A stretch of DNA of 64,000 nucleotides from Bacteroidaceae bacterium (GTDB taxonomy: Bacteria; Bacteroidota; Bacteroidia; Bacteroidales; Bacteroidaceae). Under the pieces are notes generated by a model. The model ran no database searches. It worked only from the letters and a program-made list of their open reading frames with translations, and had not been told where the DNA came from. Positions 23,785 through 32,465 of the stretch are shown here, one piece after another. Where the stretch lies: contig JAFTUK010000055.1 of the NCBI GenBank assembly GCA_017466325.1, positions 1-64,000 of the forward strand. The letters run 5' to 3'. The position numbers and the translations under genes were made by a program. Position 1 is the first letter of the stretch. Each line of letters starts with the position of its first letter.

Positions 23785-23964
23785 TTTGCTTTTTCGCTTG
23801 CTTAATCGTAACTTTGACTCCCGTCTTAGTTACTCCCGCTCGGAAAAATCAAAATACCTTTGCTTTTTCGCTCGCTTAATCGTAACTTTGACTCCCGTCT
23901 TAGTTACTCCCGCTCGGAAAAATCAAAATACTTTTGCTTTTTCGCTCGCTTAATCGTAACTTTG
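23785..23964 (+). promoter_or_regulatory. Triple tandem promoter-bearing repeat (74-bp units)
   Basis: Three units with TTTG at 23785, 23859 and 23933, and TAACTTTG at 23809, 23883 and 23957; each spacer is exactly 20 nt and the period is 74 bp. Between boxes lies CTCGCTTAATCG, and each unit continues with CGTCTTAGTTACTCCCGCTC. All face the glycosyltransferase at 24019. The same unit occurs at 30.7 kb (reversed) and 57.1 kb. Confidence 0.85.
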
Positions 23965-24018
23965 ACCACACTAACAGAGAAATGACAGGTATCTACCCAA
24001 GAATAGGACATTAAAGAC

Positions 24019-24885
24019 ATGTTTGACATCAGACTCTTCATCGAGAAGTTGAAACTCTCCTTCCAGAAGCGTACGGGAGTTGTGCAGGCCAAAAAGAGTT
24101 ATGCCACCTGGCTGGCAAAGGGCTATGTAAAGGAACCGTTGGTAAGTATAGTGCTGCAATCGCACAACAAGAGTTTGCAGATAAGGCACATTCTGCCCAA
24201 ACTGCGTGCTTGGGGCGATAGCCTGGAGATTGTCATCATTGATGACGGTTCGGACATCAGCCATACACAGGCCCTGGCCGAGTCTCTGACCGGAGCAAAT
24301 GAGTTTCTCGTGCGTGCCAACGACCTTTACGAGAATGTCACTTATGATAAGGCAATACGCTTTGCCAACGGCAAGTATATCGCCTTGTTGCAGGACGATG
24401 ACGACTTTGATGACACCTCATGGATAGACAATGCCCTGAGATATTTTGATGCTCACCCACACCTGGCTATTTTGGGAGGCAAGGATGGGTTGGATATGGA
24501 ATTTGAACACGACAGACAGACTGCCCATGGCGGCAAGAAGGCAGACGGCGACAGGGAGTTCCTGTTTGTGGTGAGCGTGAACCGTGCCCCAATGTGGCTT
24601 AACAAGGAGTTGTTCTGCCGTCATCTTCATCACATCGATTTCAGTTTCGCACCCTTCCAGTTTGACGACTACGAACTGTGTGCCCGCGCATGGTTGCAGG
24701 GCTTGCAGGTTGGATGGTACGATGCCAAGTTCAAATCACTCAGCGTGGGAGGTATGCGCCTGTGGAATGGTTCTTTCACCCAGGAGCAGACGCAACGAAA
24801 CGGCAAGAGGCTTTATGCCATGTATGCCGACAAGATAGAGGAGATACGCAAAAAGGTAGAAGCATGCAATGCTCTGGAAGCGTGA
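24019..24885 (+). CDS. Family 2 glycosyltransferase
   Basis: A 288-residue GT-A enzyme. The Rossmann-like start LVSIVLQSHNKSLQIRHIL begins near residue 40. LEIVIIDDGSD and a KYIALLQDDDDFDD segment give the DxD metal site near residue 120. The C-terminal FDDYELCARAWLQG is the usual acceptor-side acidic region. No membrane span. It lies behind three tandem promoter repeats, with a leader of about 50 nt, and 56 nt ahead of the ispD-like gene. Likely part of the local surface-glycan set; sugar specificity is not readable. Confidence 0.88.
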   Translation: MFDIRLFIEKLKLSFQKRTGVVQAKKSYATWLAKGYVKEPLVSIVLQSHNKSLQIRHILPKLRAWGDSLEIVIIDDGSDISHTQALAESLTGANEFLVRANDLYENVTYDKAIRFANGKYIALLQDDDDFDDTSWIDNALRYFDAHPHLAILGGKDGLDMEFEHDRQTAHGGKKADGDREFLFVVSVNRAPMWLNKELFCRHLHHIDFSFAPFQFDDYELCARAWLQGLQVGWYDAKFKSLSVGGMRLWNGSFTQEQTQRNGKRLYAMYADKIEEIRKKVEACNALEA

Positions 24886-24941
24886 GCGCCTGTGTGCTTG
24901 AACTACAATAGTCTTATCCGAAGAATAATCGTTTAGAAGAC

Positions 24942-25613
24942 ATGAACATAGCCATACTGTTGGCCGGAGGAAGCGGCAACCGTTTCGGTGCTGACCGTCC
25001 CAAGCAGTTTCTGGAAGTGGACGGATGCACGGTGCTTGAACACAGCATCAGGGCATTCCACCGCTCTCCGTTGGTGGATGAGATTGTAATCATCACCCGT
25101 CAGGATTTTGTAGAAGAGGTAAGTCAGATGGCCTCTGCCTATCCCAAGGTGAAGCACGTCCGCCCTGGTGGCAAGGAGCGCTACCACAGCACCCTGTCGG
25201 CTTTGGAGGTCTGCACGGATCCCGAGGACCTGCTTCTTATCCACGATGCCGTGCGCCCCTTGGTGAGCGAGGCAATCATTTCCAGGTGCGTGGAGGCTCT
25301 TGCCCGATACGATGCCGTGGGAGTGGCGGTACCCAGTACGGACACCATTGTCCGCGTGGATGAGAACGAATGTATTGTGGAGACCTTGCCGCGTGCCGTG
25401 CTCCGTAACATGCAGACACCCCAGGGGTTCCGCCAGAAGGTTCTCCGCCAGGCTTTCAACCTCGGTCTGCAGGACCCGCATTTTGCCCCCACCGACGATT
25501 GCGGCGTGGTGAGAAGGTACCTGCCCGATGTGCCCATACGCATAGTGGAGGGCGAGGTTACGAACATCAAGATAACCTACCCCAAGGATCTGGAGATGAT
25601 TAGAAAGGTTTGA
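24942..25613 (+). CDS. ispD: 2-C-methyl-D-erythritol 4-phosphate cytidylyltransferase (IspD/TarI family)
   Basis: A 223-residue nucleotidyltransferase. It starts with LLAGGSGNRFGADRPKQFL, the CTP-binding loop with a conserved Arg and Lys. LLIHDAVRPLVS, ETLPRAVLRNMQTPQGF and the C-terminal VEGEVTNIKITYPKDLEM are family signatures. IspD makes CDP-methylerythritol in the MEP isoprenoid pathway. The homologous TarI enzymes make CDP-ribitol, and because the gene stands among glycosyltransferases a polyol-phosphate role is possible. I favour IspD from the overall motif set, with moderate certainty about substrate. Confidence 0.8.
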   Translation: MNIAILLAGGSGNRFGADRPKQFLEVDGCTVLEHSIRAFHRSPLVDEIVIITRQDFVEEVSQMASAYPKVKHVRPGGKERYHSTLSALEVCTDPEDLLLIHDAVRPLVSEAIISRCVEALARYDAVGVAVPSTDTIVRVDENECIVETLPRAVLRNMQTPQGFRQKVLRQAFNLGLQDPHFAPTDDCGVVRRYLPDVPIRIVEGEVTNIKITYPKDLEMIRKV

Positions 25614-25712
25614 CGTTGAAGAAGAGAAACAAAACGGAGAACTTTACGAACGGGAAATGACAATCGAACTATGTTTCAGGTTAGTTCCTACTATAAAAAA
25701 CATATAATCTAC

Positions 25713-25743
25713 TTTGTACTTCCCTCGCTTAATCGTATATTTG
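25713..25743 (+). promoter_or_regulatory. Promoter of the DpnII-like operon
   Basis: TTTG at 25713-25716, a 19-nt spacer that includes CTCGCTTAATCG, and TATATTTG at 25736-25743. The spacer sequence is the same as in the 74-bp repeats. The methyltransferase start follows 25 nt later. Confidence 0.8.
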
Positions 25744-25768
25744 CAAGCAGAACAAAAACATACAAGCA

Positions 25769-26749
25769 ATGGCTAAGGCAAAACCTTTTGTCAAGTGGGT
25801 GGGCGGAAAAGGCCAACTCATCGACCAACTGGAAGCGCTGCTTCCCGCTGACTTTGACACAAGGGAGAACGTTACCTACATAGAGCCTTTCGTGGGTGGA
25901 GGAGCAATGCTCTTCTATATGTTGCAGACGCATCCCAATATCAAGTCGGCCGTAATAAATGACATAAATACAGACCTCATCATCTGTTACCGTGTGGTGA
26001 GGGACAATCCAGATGCTCTTGTATCCTCACTTTCCAAGATACAGAAGGAGTATTATTCTCTTTCAAATGAGGATGTGCGAAAGGAAATGTTCCTGCAGAT
26101 GCGCGACAGGTATAATACAAAGGCTCTGGACGACATAGAGAACTCCACGTTGTTCTTCTTCCTGAACCGTACATGCTTCAATGGCTTGTATCGTGTGAAC
26201 AAGAGCAACAAGTTTAATGTGCCGTTTGGCAAATACTCTTCGCCTACTATCTGCGATGCTTCAACCATATATGCTGATAGCGAATTGTTGCAGAATGTGA
26301 CTATCCTGAACGCTGATTTCGAAGAGACATTGAATCATGCTACGGGCAATACCTTGTTCTACTTTGACCCTCCATACCGTCCGCTGAGCGACACTTCCAG
26401 TTTCAATGACTATACCAAGGAGGCATTCAACGACGATGCTCAGCGCAGGTTAAAACTATTCTGTGACAGAGTGCACGAACATGGGTACAGTTTCATGCTG
26501 AGCAATTCCGATTGCCTGGGCAAGAATGAGCAGGATCGTTTCTTTGACGACCTTTATGCCGATTACAGCATTGACAGGGTTTGGGCTTCAAGAAGCATCA
26601 ATTCCGTAGCATCCAAAAGGGGTAAATTGACGGAAATCCTTGTCCATAACTATGCGGCCGTCAAAGGAGCGAGAAACATATATCCCATAATTAACCAACA
26701 AGCAACCCACGTAGCCGAAGATGAGTGCACATACAGAATTGGAGTTTGA
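25769..26749 (+). CDS. dpnM: DpnM/Dam-type adenine-N6 DNA methyltransferase
   Basis: A 326-residue class-alpha N6-adenine methyltransferase. The AdoMet-binding motif is FVKWVGGKGQLI (residues 7-18), and the catalytic DPPY is at 200-203 in FDPPYRPLSDTSSF. Between them lies the target-recognition region with FFLNRTCFNGLYRVNK, typical of GATC methylases such as Dam and M1.DpnII. GATC as target is inferred from the family and the DpnII-like partner. The gene overlaps the endonuclease gene by 29 nt. It protects host DNA against the restriction enzyme. Confidence 0.92.
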   Translation: MAKAKPFVKWVGGKGQLIDQLEALLPADFDTRENVTYIEPFVGGGAMLFYMLQTHPNIKSAVINDINTDLIICYRVVRDNPDALVSSLSKIQKEYYSLSNEDVRKEMFLQMRDRYNTKALDDIENSTLFFFLNRTCFNGLYRVNKSNKFNVPFGKYSSPTICDASTIYADSELLQNVTILNADFEETLNHATGNTLFYFDPPYRPLSDTSSFNDYTKEAFNDDAQRRLKLFCDRVHEHGYSFMLSNSDCLGKNEQDRFFDDLYADYSIDRVWASRSINSVASKRGKLTEILVHNYAAVKGARNIYPIINQQATHVAEDECTYRIGV

Positions 26750-27569
26750 GGTGTTCATGTCCCAACTGAAGGACACCAACCAGACCTTGGGATTCTTCTG
26801 CGATTTTGAGAAGATATCGCAGAATGTACGCAACATAGAAATCAGTCTCAACATGCTGAATTATCTCATTGGCAAAACCGACACAGAGGCTGCTGTCAAT
26901 GATATTTGGCAAAGGGATAGCAGTGCCTTCAATGTGATGGACATCCTGATTGCCGTCAGAGACGATGGCAAGAAGAAGGTGATAGATTCGCTTGGCGAAT
27001 GCGTTTTGCTGAAGCAGTTGTTTGCTTCTCCCGAAGGAGTGGTTGAATTCCTGAACGAGACGGGGTTGACCGAACTGCTCAGGAGTAACCGCATCAAGGA
27101 TTTGGTGGATTATGTATTTGGCATAGAAACCGGTTTGGATTCAAATGCTCGCAAGAACAGAAGCGGGCACATCATGGAGGACACCGTTCAGGCAATTTTT
27201 GAAGAAGCGAACATCCAGTTCGGCAAGGAAGTCTATTCAAGCGAATATCCATTACTGACAGAGGTCCTGGGCGAGGACGAAAAGCGCTTTGACTTTGTCA
27301 TCGAAACTCCTGCCAAGGTATATCTCATTGAGGTTAATTTCTATAGTGGCGGCGGTTCCAAACTAAACGAGGTGGCACGTTCCTATTCGGACATTGCACC
27401 AAAGATAAATTCTGTGGAAGGATATGAATTCGTGTGGATAACAGACGGCATTGGTTGGAGGAGTGCAAAGAATAAATTACAGGAGGCCTATTCTATTATT
27501 CCAAGCATATATAATCTTACAGATATTGCTGAATTTATAAAACTCGTCAAACAGTCAAATTTAATATGA
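26721..27569 (+). CDS. dpnB: DpnII-like type II restriction endonuclease
   Basis: A 282-residue soluble enzyme of the DpnII/MboI family, expected to cut unmethylated GATC. The catalytic core around residues 187-215 reads KRFDFVIETP..YLIEVNFYSGGGS: a PD-(D/E)xK arrangement with the E-x-N variant seen in this family. The helical N-terminal domain has the FFCDFEKISQNVRNIEISLNML pattern and RSGHIMED lies near 150. The start lies inside dpnM, and the stop overlaps the next gene (ATGA), so expression is tied to the methylase. Confidence 0.9.
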   Translation: MSAHTELEFEVFMSQLKDTNQTLGFFCDFEKISQNVRNIEISLNMLNYLIGKTDTEAAVNDIWQRDSSAFNVMDILIAVRDDGKKKVIDSLGECVLLKQLFASPEGVVEFLNETGLTELLRSNRIKDLVDYVFGIETGLDSNARKNRSGHIMEDTVQAIFEEANIQFGKEVYSSEYPLLTEVLGEDEKRFDFVIETPAKVYLIEVNFYSGGGSKLNEVARSYSDIAPKINSVEGYEFVWITDGIGWRSAKNKLQEAYSIIPSIYNLTDIAEFIKLVKQSNLI

Positions 27570-28090
27570 TCAAGGGTGGCGTAGGTGGTGGTAATACCAT
27601 CACTGGATTAATATACGAAGGCAAGGTAGATCTTGCTACCTATCTTTCTCAGCAAAAGAATTATGAGGTAAAGGGTTCCGACGTCCTTTATAATGGAGAT
27701 GTAGTAGCTTATGTTTTTAAGAAACACGAGTTTTACAGATTCTTGAAGGCAAATGGCGTTGACTGGAAAAAAATAATTTCAAGTCAGCTACTCCCAGACA
27801 ACTGCATCTATGTAATTGTCAATAACACTCTGTTCATTATTGAAGTAAAAAACCAGAGTGTTAAAGGTAGTGTTGATGAAAAGTTACAGACTTGTGATTT
27901 CAAGAGAAAACAATATATTAAATTGTTATCCCAGTTGAATATTGAAGTAGAATATGTTTATATATTAAGCCAGTGGTTCAAGAAGCCCAAATACAGGGAT
28001 GTGTTGGATTACATTATTAGTGTAAATTGTCATTTTTATTTTGATTATATACCACTTCAAAAATTAGGTTTGCCTGTCCCCGAGCAATGA
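27566..28090 (+). CDS. PD-(D/E)xK nuclease-like protein inside the restriction operon
   Basis: A 174-residue soluble protein. A Gly-rich start (MIKGGVGGGNTITGLIYEGK) is followed at residues 77-95 by P-D, fourteen residues, then E-V-K in IIEVKNQ, which fits a PD-(D/E)xK nuclease core; DFKRKQYIKLL follows. ATGA overlaps on both sides couple it to the DpnII-like endonuclease and to the second methylase. The classical DpnII operon has three genes (M, A, B), so this is an addition. It could be a second endonuclease, a single-strand or methyl-directed nuclease, or a control protein. No specific family is recognised. Confidence 0.75.
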   Translation: MIKGGVGGGNTITGLIYEGKVDLATYLSQQKNYEVKGSDVLYNGDVVAYVFKKHEFYRFLKANGVDWKKIISSQLLPDNCIYVIVNNTLFIIEVKNQSVKGSVDEKLQTCDFKRKQYIKLLSQLNIEVEYVYILSQWFKKPKYRDVLDYIISVNCHFYFDYIPLQKLGLPVPEQ

Positions 28091-28965
28091 TTCCTTCATA
28101 CTATAAATCACCCAATCGCGATTTCACCCTGCTTCATGGCGACTGTATTCAACTGCTAAGGGAATTCGATTTCAGGTTCGACATGATCTTTGCCGACCCT
28201 CCATACTTCCTGTCCAGCGGAGGCATATCGTGCCAGAGCGGCAAGGTGGTGTGTGTGGACAAGGGAGCGTGGGACAAGCCCACCACCACGGAGGATATGG
28301 ATGCCTTCAACCTTGAATGGCTCACGCAATGCCACCGCCACCTCAAGGAGAACGGAACGATATGGATTTCGGGCACGCATCACAACATCTTCAGCGTTCA
28401 GCAACAACTGATTAAACTCGGATTCAAGATACTTAATGTCATCACTTGGGCAAAGACCAATCCTGCACCTAACATTTCTTGCCGATACTTCACATACTCC
28501 ACCGAGTTTGTCATTTGGGCACGCAAGTCAAGAAAGGTGGCACATCAGTACAATTATGAACTGATGAAGCAACTGAACGATGACAAGCAGATGACCGATG
28601 TGTGGCAACTGCCTACTATAGGCCGATGGGAAAAGTCCTGCGGCAAGCACCCGACTCAAAAGCCCCTGGCATTGCTCTCGCGCATCATCCTTGCTTCCAC
28701 CCAGCCAGGCCAATGGATTCTTGACCCCTTTGCGGGAAGCAGCACCACAGGCATAGCCTCCACTCTGCTCGGGCGCCGTTTTCTTGGCATAGAACGTGAA
28801 AAAGAATTTGTAGAGATGAGCCGCAAAAGGCGCGAAGGACTGGAAGACACAGGCATAGCAGAACTATACCGTTCAAAGATAAAGGACCTCTCCAAACTGA
28901 ACCTCACCTCTGCCGGAATGCTATGCGAGGATGACGCGAACATGTACGGAGGCTTGCCGTTTTGA
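28087..28965 (+). CDS. dpnA: DpnA-like adenine-N6 DNA methyltransferase
   Basis: A 292-residue class-beta methyltransferase: the catalytic motif DPPY comes first (residues 37-40, in FADPPYFLSSGGI) and the AdoMet motif DPFAGSSTTG near residue 218. Segments such as NPAPNISCRYFTYSTEF and CGKHPTQKP closely match M2.DpnII, which in Streptococcus can methylate single-stranded as well as duplex DNA at GATC, protecting incoming DNA. The role here is inferred from that homology. Last gene of the four-gene coupled operon. Confidence 0.9.
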   Translation: MIPSYYKSPNRDFTLLHGDCIQLLREFDFRFDMIFADPPYFLSSGGISCQSGKVVCVDKGAWDKPTTTEDMDAFNLEWLTQCHRHLKENGTIWISGTHHNIFSVQQQLIKLGFKILNVITWAKTNPAPNISCRYFTYSTEFVIWARKSRKVAHQYNYELMKQLNDDKQMTDVWQLPTIGRWEKSCGKHPTQKPLALLSRIILASTQPGQWILDPFAGSSTTGIASTLLGRRFLGIEREKEFVEMSRKRREGLEDTGIAELYRSKIKDLSKLNLTSAGMLCEDDANMYGGLPF

Positions 28966-29220
28966 TTTGATTCCTCAGACACTAAAACTCTTTTTGAGGT
29001 TTCCTGGTCAATATGGTAGTATTGCTTATTTCTTAGAATGGCACAATAACTACGAGGGTTCTTGGCTTGTTGCTCTCTTTTCATCCATTCTCGTTCACTT
29101 TGTTTGTATCAGTCCTTTTAATAGGAGTACTCCAGTCTTCATAGTAGGAGTACTGGAGTACTCTTAGTAGGAGGACTGGTTTGTTGTCCCGATACAATGA
29201 TGGGGGTGACGGGTGGAAAT
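28966..29220. other. Intergenic region with GGAGTACT repeats
   Basis: Separates convergent dpnA and the flippase gene. Near 29123-29180, GGAGTACTCCAGTC, GGAGTACTGGAGTACTC and GGAGGACTGG form overlapping inverted repeats that could act as a bidirectional terminator, though no T tract is present. Confidence 0.4.
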
Positions 29221-30669
29221 TCAGGATTTTTTGTGCAGGATGTAGCCGATGGCCTCGCGCATGATCTTTGCGCCGCTTATCCACATGATGCCGGCATAGA
29301 GCAGTGCAGCCATGGCTATGCGGGAAAGCATGAGCGCCCAAAGGTTCTCTATGGGCAGTGTAATCCACCATGTGAAGGCAAGTACTGCGATGGAGAAACC
29401 AAGGAACGGCATGGTGTCCATAGCCGCCCAACGCCATTTCATGCCGATGAGCCTTTTTGCCCACCATTGCCAGATGCCGAGCCAAAGGACGTTCAGCGCT
29501 ATGAAGAACACCACCATCTGCAACATGCCGTATCCGTTTATGTACAAAAGGATGAGTCCTGCCCATACTGCCAGGCACTGGCCTATGGTGCAAGCCATGT
29601 TCACACCGCTATGTCCGCGGCTTATGGTCAGGTTGCTATACAGGGTGGTGATGGGGAAGAAGGCGCCGTGGATGCACAGGAGGGTAAGTATCCTGCCGCT
29701 CTCTATCCACTTCTCTCCGCCTGCCAGCAGGATGAACTCCTCGGCTATCATGCCCAGGCCCAGCAGGGCGGGGAAGGAGACGAATGCCACGAAACGCAGC
29801 ATCTTGCGGAATATCTGCACATAGCGCCCCGTGTCGTCCGCCACCTGTGCCAGGGTGGGTTGTGCCACGGCCGCAACCATACCGTTTATGGTGCCGGCGG
29901 CCATGTCGTCCCACTTGCGTGCCGTGCCGTAGATACCTGCCTGGCGGTTGCCGAAGTATTTGCCCAAGAGCACGCTGAAGGCATGATTGTTGAGAATATT
30001 GAAGATGTTGGTAATTAGCAGTTTGCTGCTGAAGTTGAACATCTGCCATGCCGGTCGCAGGTCGATGCGCAGGGACGGGCGCCAACTTGAGTAGTACCAG
30101 TTCATCAGTTGCACCACGAACACGAACGTCACACTCTGTGCCACTATGCCCCAATGGGCAAATCCGTTCCACGCCATGGTCACGCCCACGGCTCCCGATA
30201 CAAGCATGGCCGTGATGCCGCAGATGCTTGTCTCCCTCACCATCAGGTGTCCGAAAAGATAAGCCCTCTGCACTGTACCAAGGCCCGAAAGCAGGAACCC
30301 GAGGAACAGGAAACGTGCCAGAGGGATAAGGTCGGGGTCGTTGTAAAATCCGGCAATCAATGGTGCCAGGAACCACAGGATGATGTACAGGCTTCCGCTC
30401 ACTATCAGGTTGAACCAGAAAACGGCGTTGTACTCCCGGTCGGTCGGTTCCTTCTTGTTGCACAGGGCGGCAATGAAGCCGCTCTCCTGCAAGGTGCTTG
30501 CCAAAGCGGCAAAGATGTTGAGCATATACACCTTGCCCCAGTCGGCAGGAGTGAGCAGTCGCATCAGCGCCAAACCGAACAAAGCACCGAGCAACTGCAT
30601 TATGCCATTGCTCATACCGCCCCAGATGAGGCCGCGTGCCGTGCGTTCTTTCAGAGATTTCTCGCTCAT
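29221..30669 (-). CDS. Wzx-like polysaccharide flippase (MOP superfamily)
   Basis: A 482-residue integral membrane protein with about 12-14 hydrophobic segments. It starts with the RTARGLIWGGMSNGIMQLLG and LALMRLLTPADWG motifs of polysaccharide-synthesis (RfbX/Wzx) proteins. It would flip lipid-linked oligosaccharide across the inner membrane, fitting the nearby glycosyltransferases. The ATG at 30669 was chosen because the longer frame encodes the promoter repeat itself. The TAACTTTG box ends only 8 nt before this ATG, so the transcript would be nearly leaderless from that promoter; the second unit 74 bp upstream gives a longer leader. Confidence 0.88.
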   Translation of the reverse strand: MSEKSLKERTARGLIWGGMSNGIMQLLGALFGLALMRLLTPADWGKVYMLNIFAALASTLQESGFIAALCNKKEPTDREYNAVFWFNLIVSGSLYIILWFLAPLIAGFYNDPDLIPLARFLFLGFLLSGLGTVQRAYLFGHLMVRETSICGITAMLVSGAVGVTMAWNGFAHWGIVAQSVTFVFVVQLMNWYYSSWRPSLRIDLRPAWQMFNFSSKLLITNIFNILNNHAFSVLLGKYFGNRQAGIYGTARKWDDMAAGTINGMVAAVAQPTLAQVADDTGRYVQIFRKMLRFVAFVSFPALLGLGMIAEEFILLAGGEKWIESGRILTLLCIHGAFFPITTLYSNLTISRGHSGVNMACTIGQCLAVWAGLILLYINGYGMLQMVVFFIALNVLWLGIWQWWAKRLIGMKWRWAAMDTMPFLGFSIAVLAFTWWITLPIENLWALMLSRIAMAALLYAGIMWISGAKIMREAIGYILHKKS

Positions 30670-30677
30670 AACAGTGC

Positions 30678-30834
30678 CAAAGTTACGATTAAGCGAGCGA
30701 AAAAGCAAAGGAATTTTGATTTTTCCGAGCGTGAGTAACTAAGACGGGAGTCAAAGTTACGATTAAGCGAGCGAAAAAGCAAAAGTTTTTTTGATTTTTC
30801 CGAGCGAAAGTAACTAAGACGACAGTCAAAGGTA
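30678..30834 (-). promoter_or_regulatory. Tandem promoter-bearing 74-bp repeats facing the flippase gene
   Basis: On the minus strand two complete units: -7 boxes at 30678-30685 and 30752-30759, -33 TTTG at 30706-30709 and 30780-30783, each spacer exactly 20 nt. A third -7-like box (TACCTTTG, 30827-30834) lacks its -33. The sequence matches the 23.8-kb array with only a few differences. Confidence 0.85.
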
Positions 30835-30940
30835 GTAAATATTACCGAGTTTTGCTCCCCGATGGCACTTAATTGTCCTAAAAAGCATGCACGCGGGCAT
30901 TTTCCGTTCCTCGCGCGTGCGTTACTTCATTTCTTTTTGC

Positions 30941-30948
30941 TACCTTTG
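30941..30948 (+). promoter_or_regulatory. -7 element of V-ATPase operon promoter
   Basis: TACCTTTG located 65 nt before the first gene of the operon. A clear TTTG -33 box is missing at the normal distance. The leader is about 58 nt. Confidence 0.6.
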
Positions 30949-31013
30949 CGGGGATTAAAGCCTTGTTTTTGGGCTTTTATGGCAGAACGTAACGTAAAAC
31001 AAAACCTAAAATA

Positions 31014-31601
31014 ATGGAAAAAATTCAAGAACTCACAGAGAAAATCTATCGTGAGGGCGTAGAGAAGGGTCAGGCCGAGGCCGACCGCATTGTCCAGGAG
31101 GCCAAGGAACAGGCCGCCCAGATCATAGCAGAGGCCAAGAAGAAGGCCGCTGAGATAGAGACCGCCGGCAAGAAGACCGTGGCTGAGTTGGAAACCAACA
31201 CCAAGAACGAGTTGAAGTTGTACACAGCCCAGTCCCTGAGTGCCCTGAAGAGCGAGATTGCCAATGTGCTCACCGCATCAGCAGTGGGTCAGGCTGTTGA
31301 CAAACTGACTGCCGACAAGGATTTCCTGTGCAAGTTTACCGTAGCCCTGGCCAGCAAGTGGGTGGAGAACGAACCCATCGTCATTGAGTCTGCCGATGCC
31401 GACGCCCTGAAGGCATATTTCGTCAAGGAGGCAAAGGCTGTTCTGGACAAGGGCGTGAGCATAGAGAAGGTGAATGGCCGTAACAGCCTGTTCACCATCC
31501 AGCCTGCCGACGGAAGTTACAAGGTAAGTTTCGGCAAGGAGGAGTTTGAGGATTACTTTAAGTCGTTCCTGCGTCCACAACTTGTGCAGATGCTGTTCTA
31601 A
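31014..31601 (+). CDS. ntpE: V-type ATPase subunit E
   Basis: A 195-residue peripheral-stalk subunit. The N-terminal half is a long Ala/Glu/Lys-rich helix (about residues 5-70, AEADRIVQEAKEQAAQIIAEA) that would pair in the stalk; the C-terminal half is a compact domain contacting the catalytic head. No membrane segment. First gene of a seven-gene operon in the order E, DUF2764, A, B, D, I, K. A separate subunit G gene was not seen. Confidence 0.85.
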   Translation: MEKIQELTEKIYREGVEKGQAEADRIVQEAKEQAAQIIAEAKKKAAEIETAGKKTVAELETNTKNELKLYTAQSLSALKSEIANVLTASAVGQAVDKLTADKDFLCKFTVALASKWVENEPIVIESADADALKAYFVKEAKAVLDKGVSIEKVNGRNSLFTIQPADGSYKVSFGKEEFEDYFKSFLRPQLVQMLF

Positions 31602-31610
31602 AGGAAGAAG

Positions 31611-32465
31611 ATGGCAAGCTACTATTGTCTTATGGCCGGTTTGCCCGAGATTAACTTCTCGGACCCTAAGCCGGGATGCGACATGGAGGAATTCATGGAG
31701 CAGTTGCACGAAGCGCTGGTTCCATGGGATGCACGCCTTATGGCCCAATACTATTTCATGCTTCAGGATTGCCGCAATCTGGTGGCATTGCTGAAGGATC
31801 CCGAGGCCGATATCAAATACAACGGAAACTTCAACAAGGAGCAGTACAAGGACCTGATAACAAGCGCTCAGGAAATGAACTTCAACGTGCACCGCTATCC
31901 TGCGTTCATGAGCGAGTTTGCACGTGAATGGAACTTCAACAAGGACAAGAAGGGCTACTTCCCCGAGGACGAGATGCTCTGCCAGTTCTATGAGTACGCC
32001 ATAAACACCTGCTCCAACGAGTTTGTCCGCAGCTGGTATCAGTTGAACATGGATATCAACAATATCCTCACGGCCATGCTGGCCGCCAAGCAGGGATGGA
32101 AGGCCAGCGACTACATTAAGGGAGAGGGCGAGGTGCAGACCATGATACGCGAGAACAACGCCAAGGACTTCATCAGGCACGTGGGTATGGACAATATCCA
32201 GGAACTCAAGAAGATCGTGGAGGAAACCGACCCTGTGAAGAAGGAGAAGATGATAGACACTTTCAAGTGGCTCTGGCTGGACGAACAGACGTTCTTCGAC
32301 CCCTTCAACTTCGATGCCGTGTTTGCCTACATGTGCAAACTGGAGATGCAGTACCGTTGGGCCAATCTGGACGTGGAGCACGGCAAGGCACGCTTCCAAA
32401 AGATAATCGACGACCTGCGAGGTTCCGCCCAAGTCCCCGACGAGTACAAGCGCAAGGGTGCATAG
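31611..32465 (+). CDS. DUF2764 protein, V-ATPase-associated
   Basis: A 284-residue soluble, largely helical protein starting MASYYCLMAGLPEI, the typical opening of DUF2764. The family is found in Bacteroidetes and Spirochaete V-ATPase operons between E and A. That is where other lineages encode subunit C, so it may be the divergent C subunit linking rotor and membrane sector; this is inference. It lies 9 nt after subunit E and 56 nt before subunit A. Confidence 0.85.
   Translation: MASYYCLMAGLPEINFSDPKPGCDMEEFMEQLHEALVPWDARLMAQYYFMLQDCRNLVALLKDPEADIKYNGNFNKEQYKDLITSAQEMNFNVHRYPAFMSEFAREWNFNKDKKGYFPEDEMLCQFYEYAINTCSNEFVRSWYQLNMDINNILTAMLAAKQGWKASDYIKGEGEVQTMIRENNAKDFIRHVGMDNIQELKKIVEETDPVKKEKMIDTFKWLWLDEQTFFDPFNFDAVFAYMCKLEMQYRWANLDVEHGKARFQKIIDDLRGSAQVPDEYKRKGA

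Noticed and set aside
23785..23964. CRISPR array
   Set aside because: The repeats are contiguous 74-bp units without unique spacers, and no cas genes are near; each contains promoter boxes.
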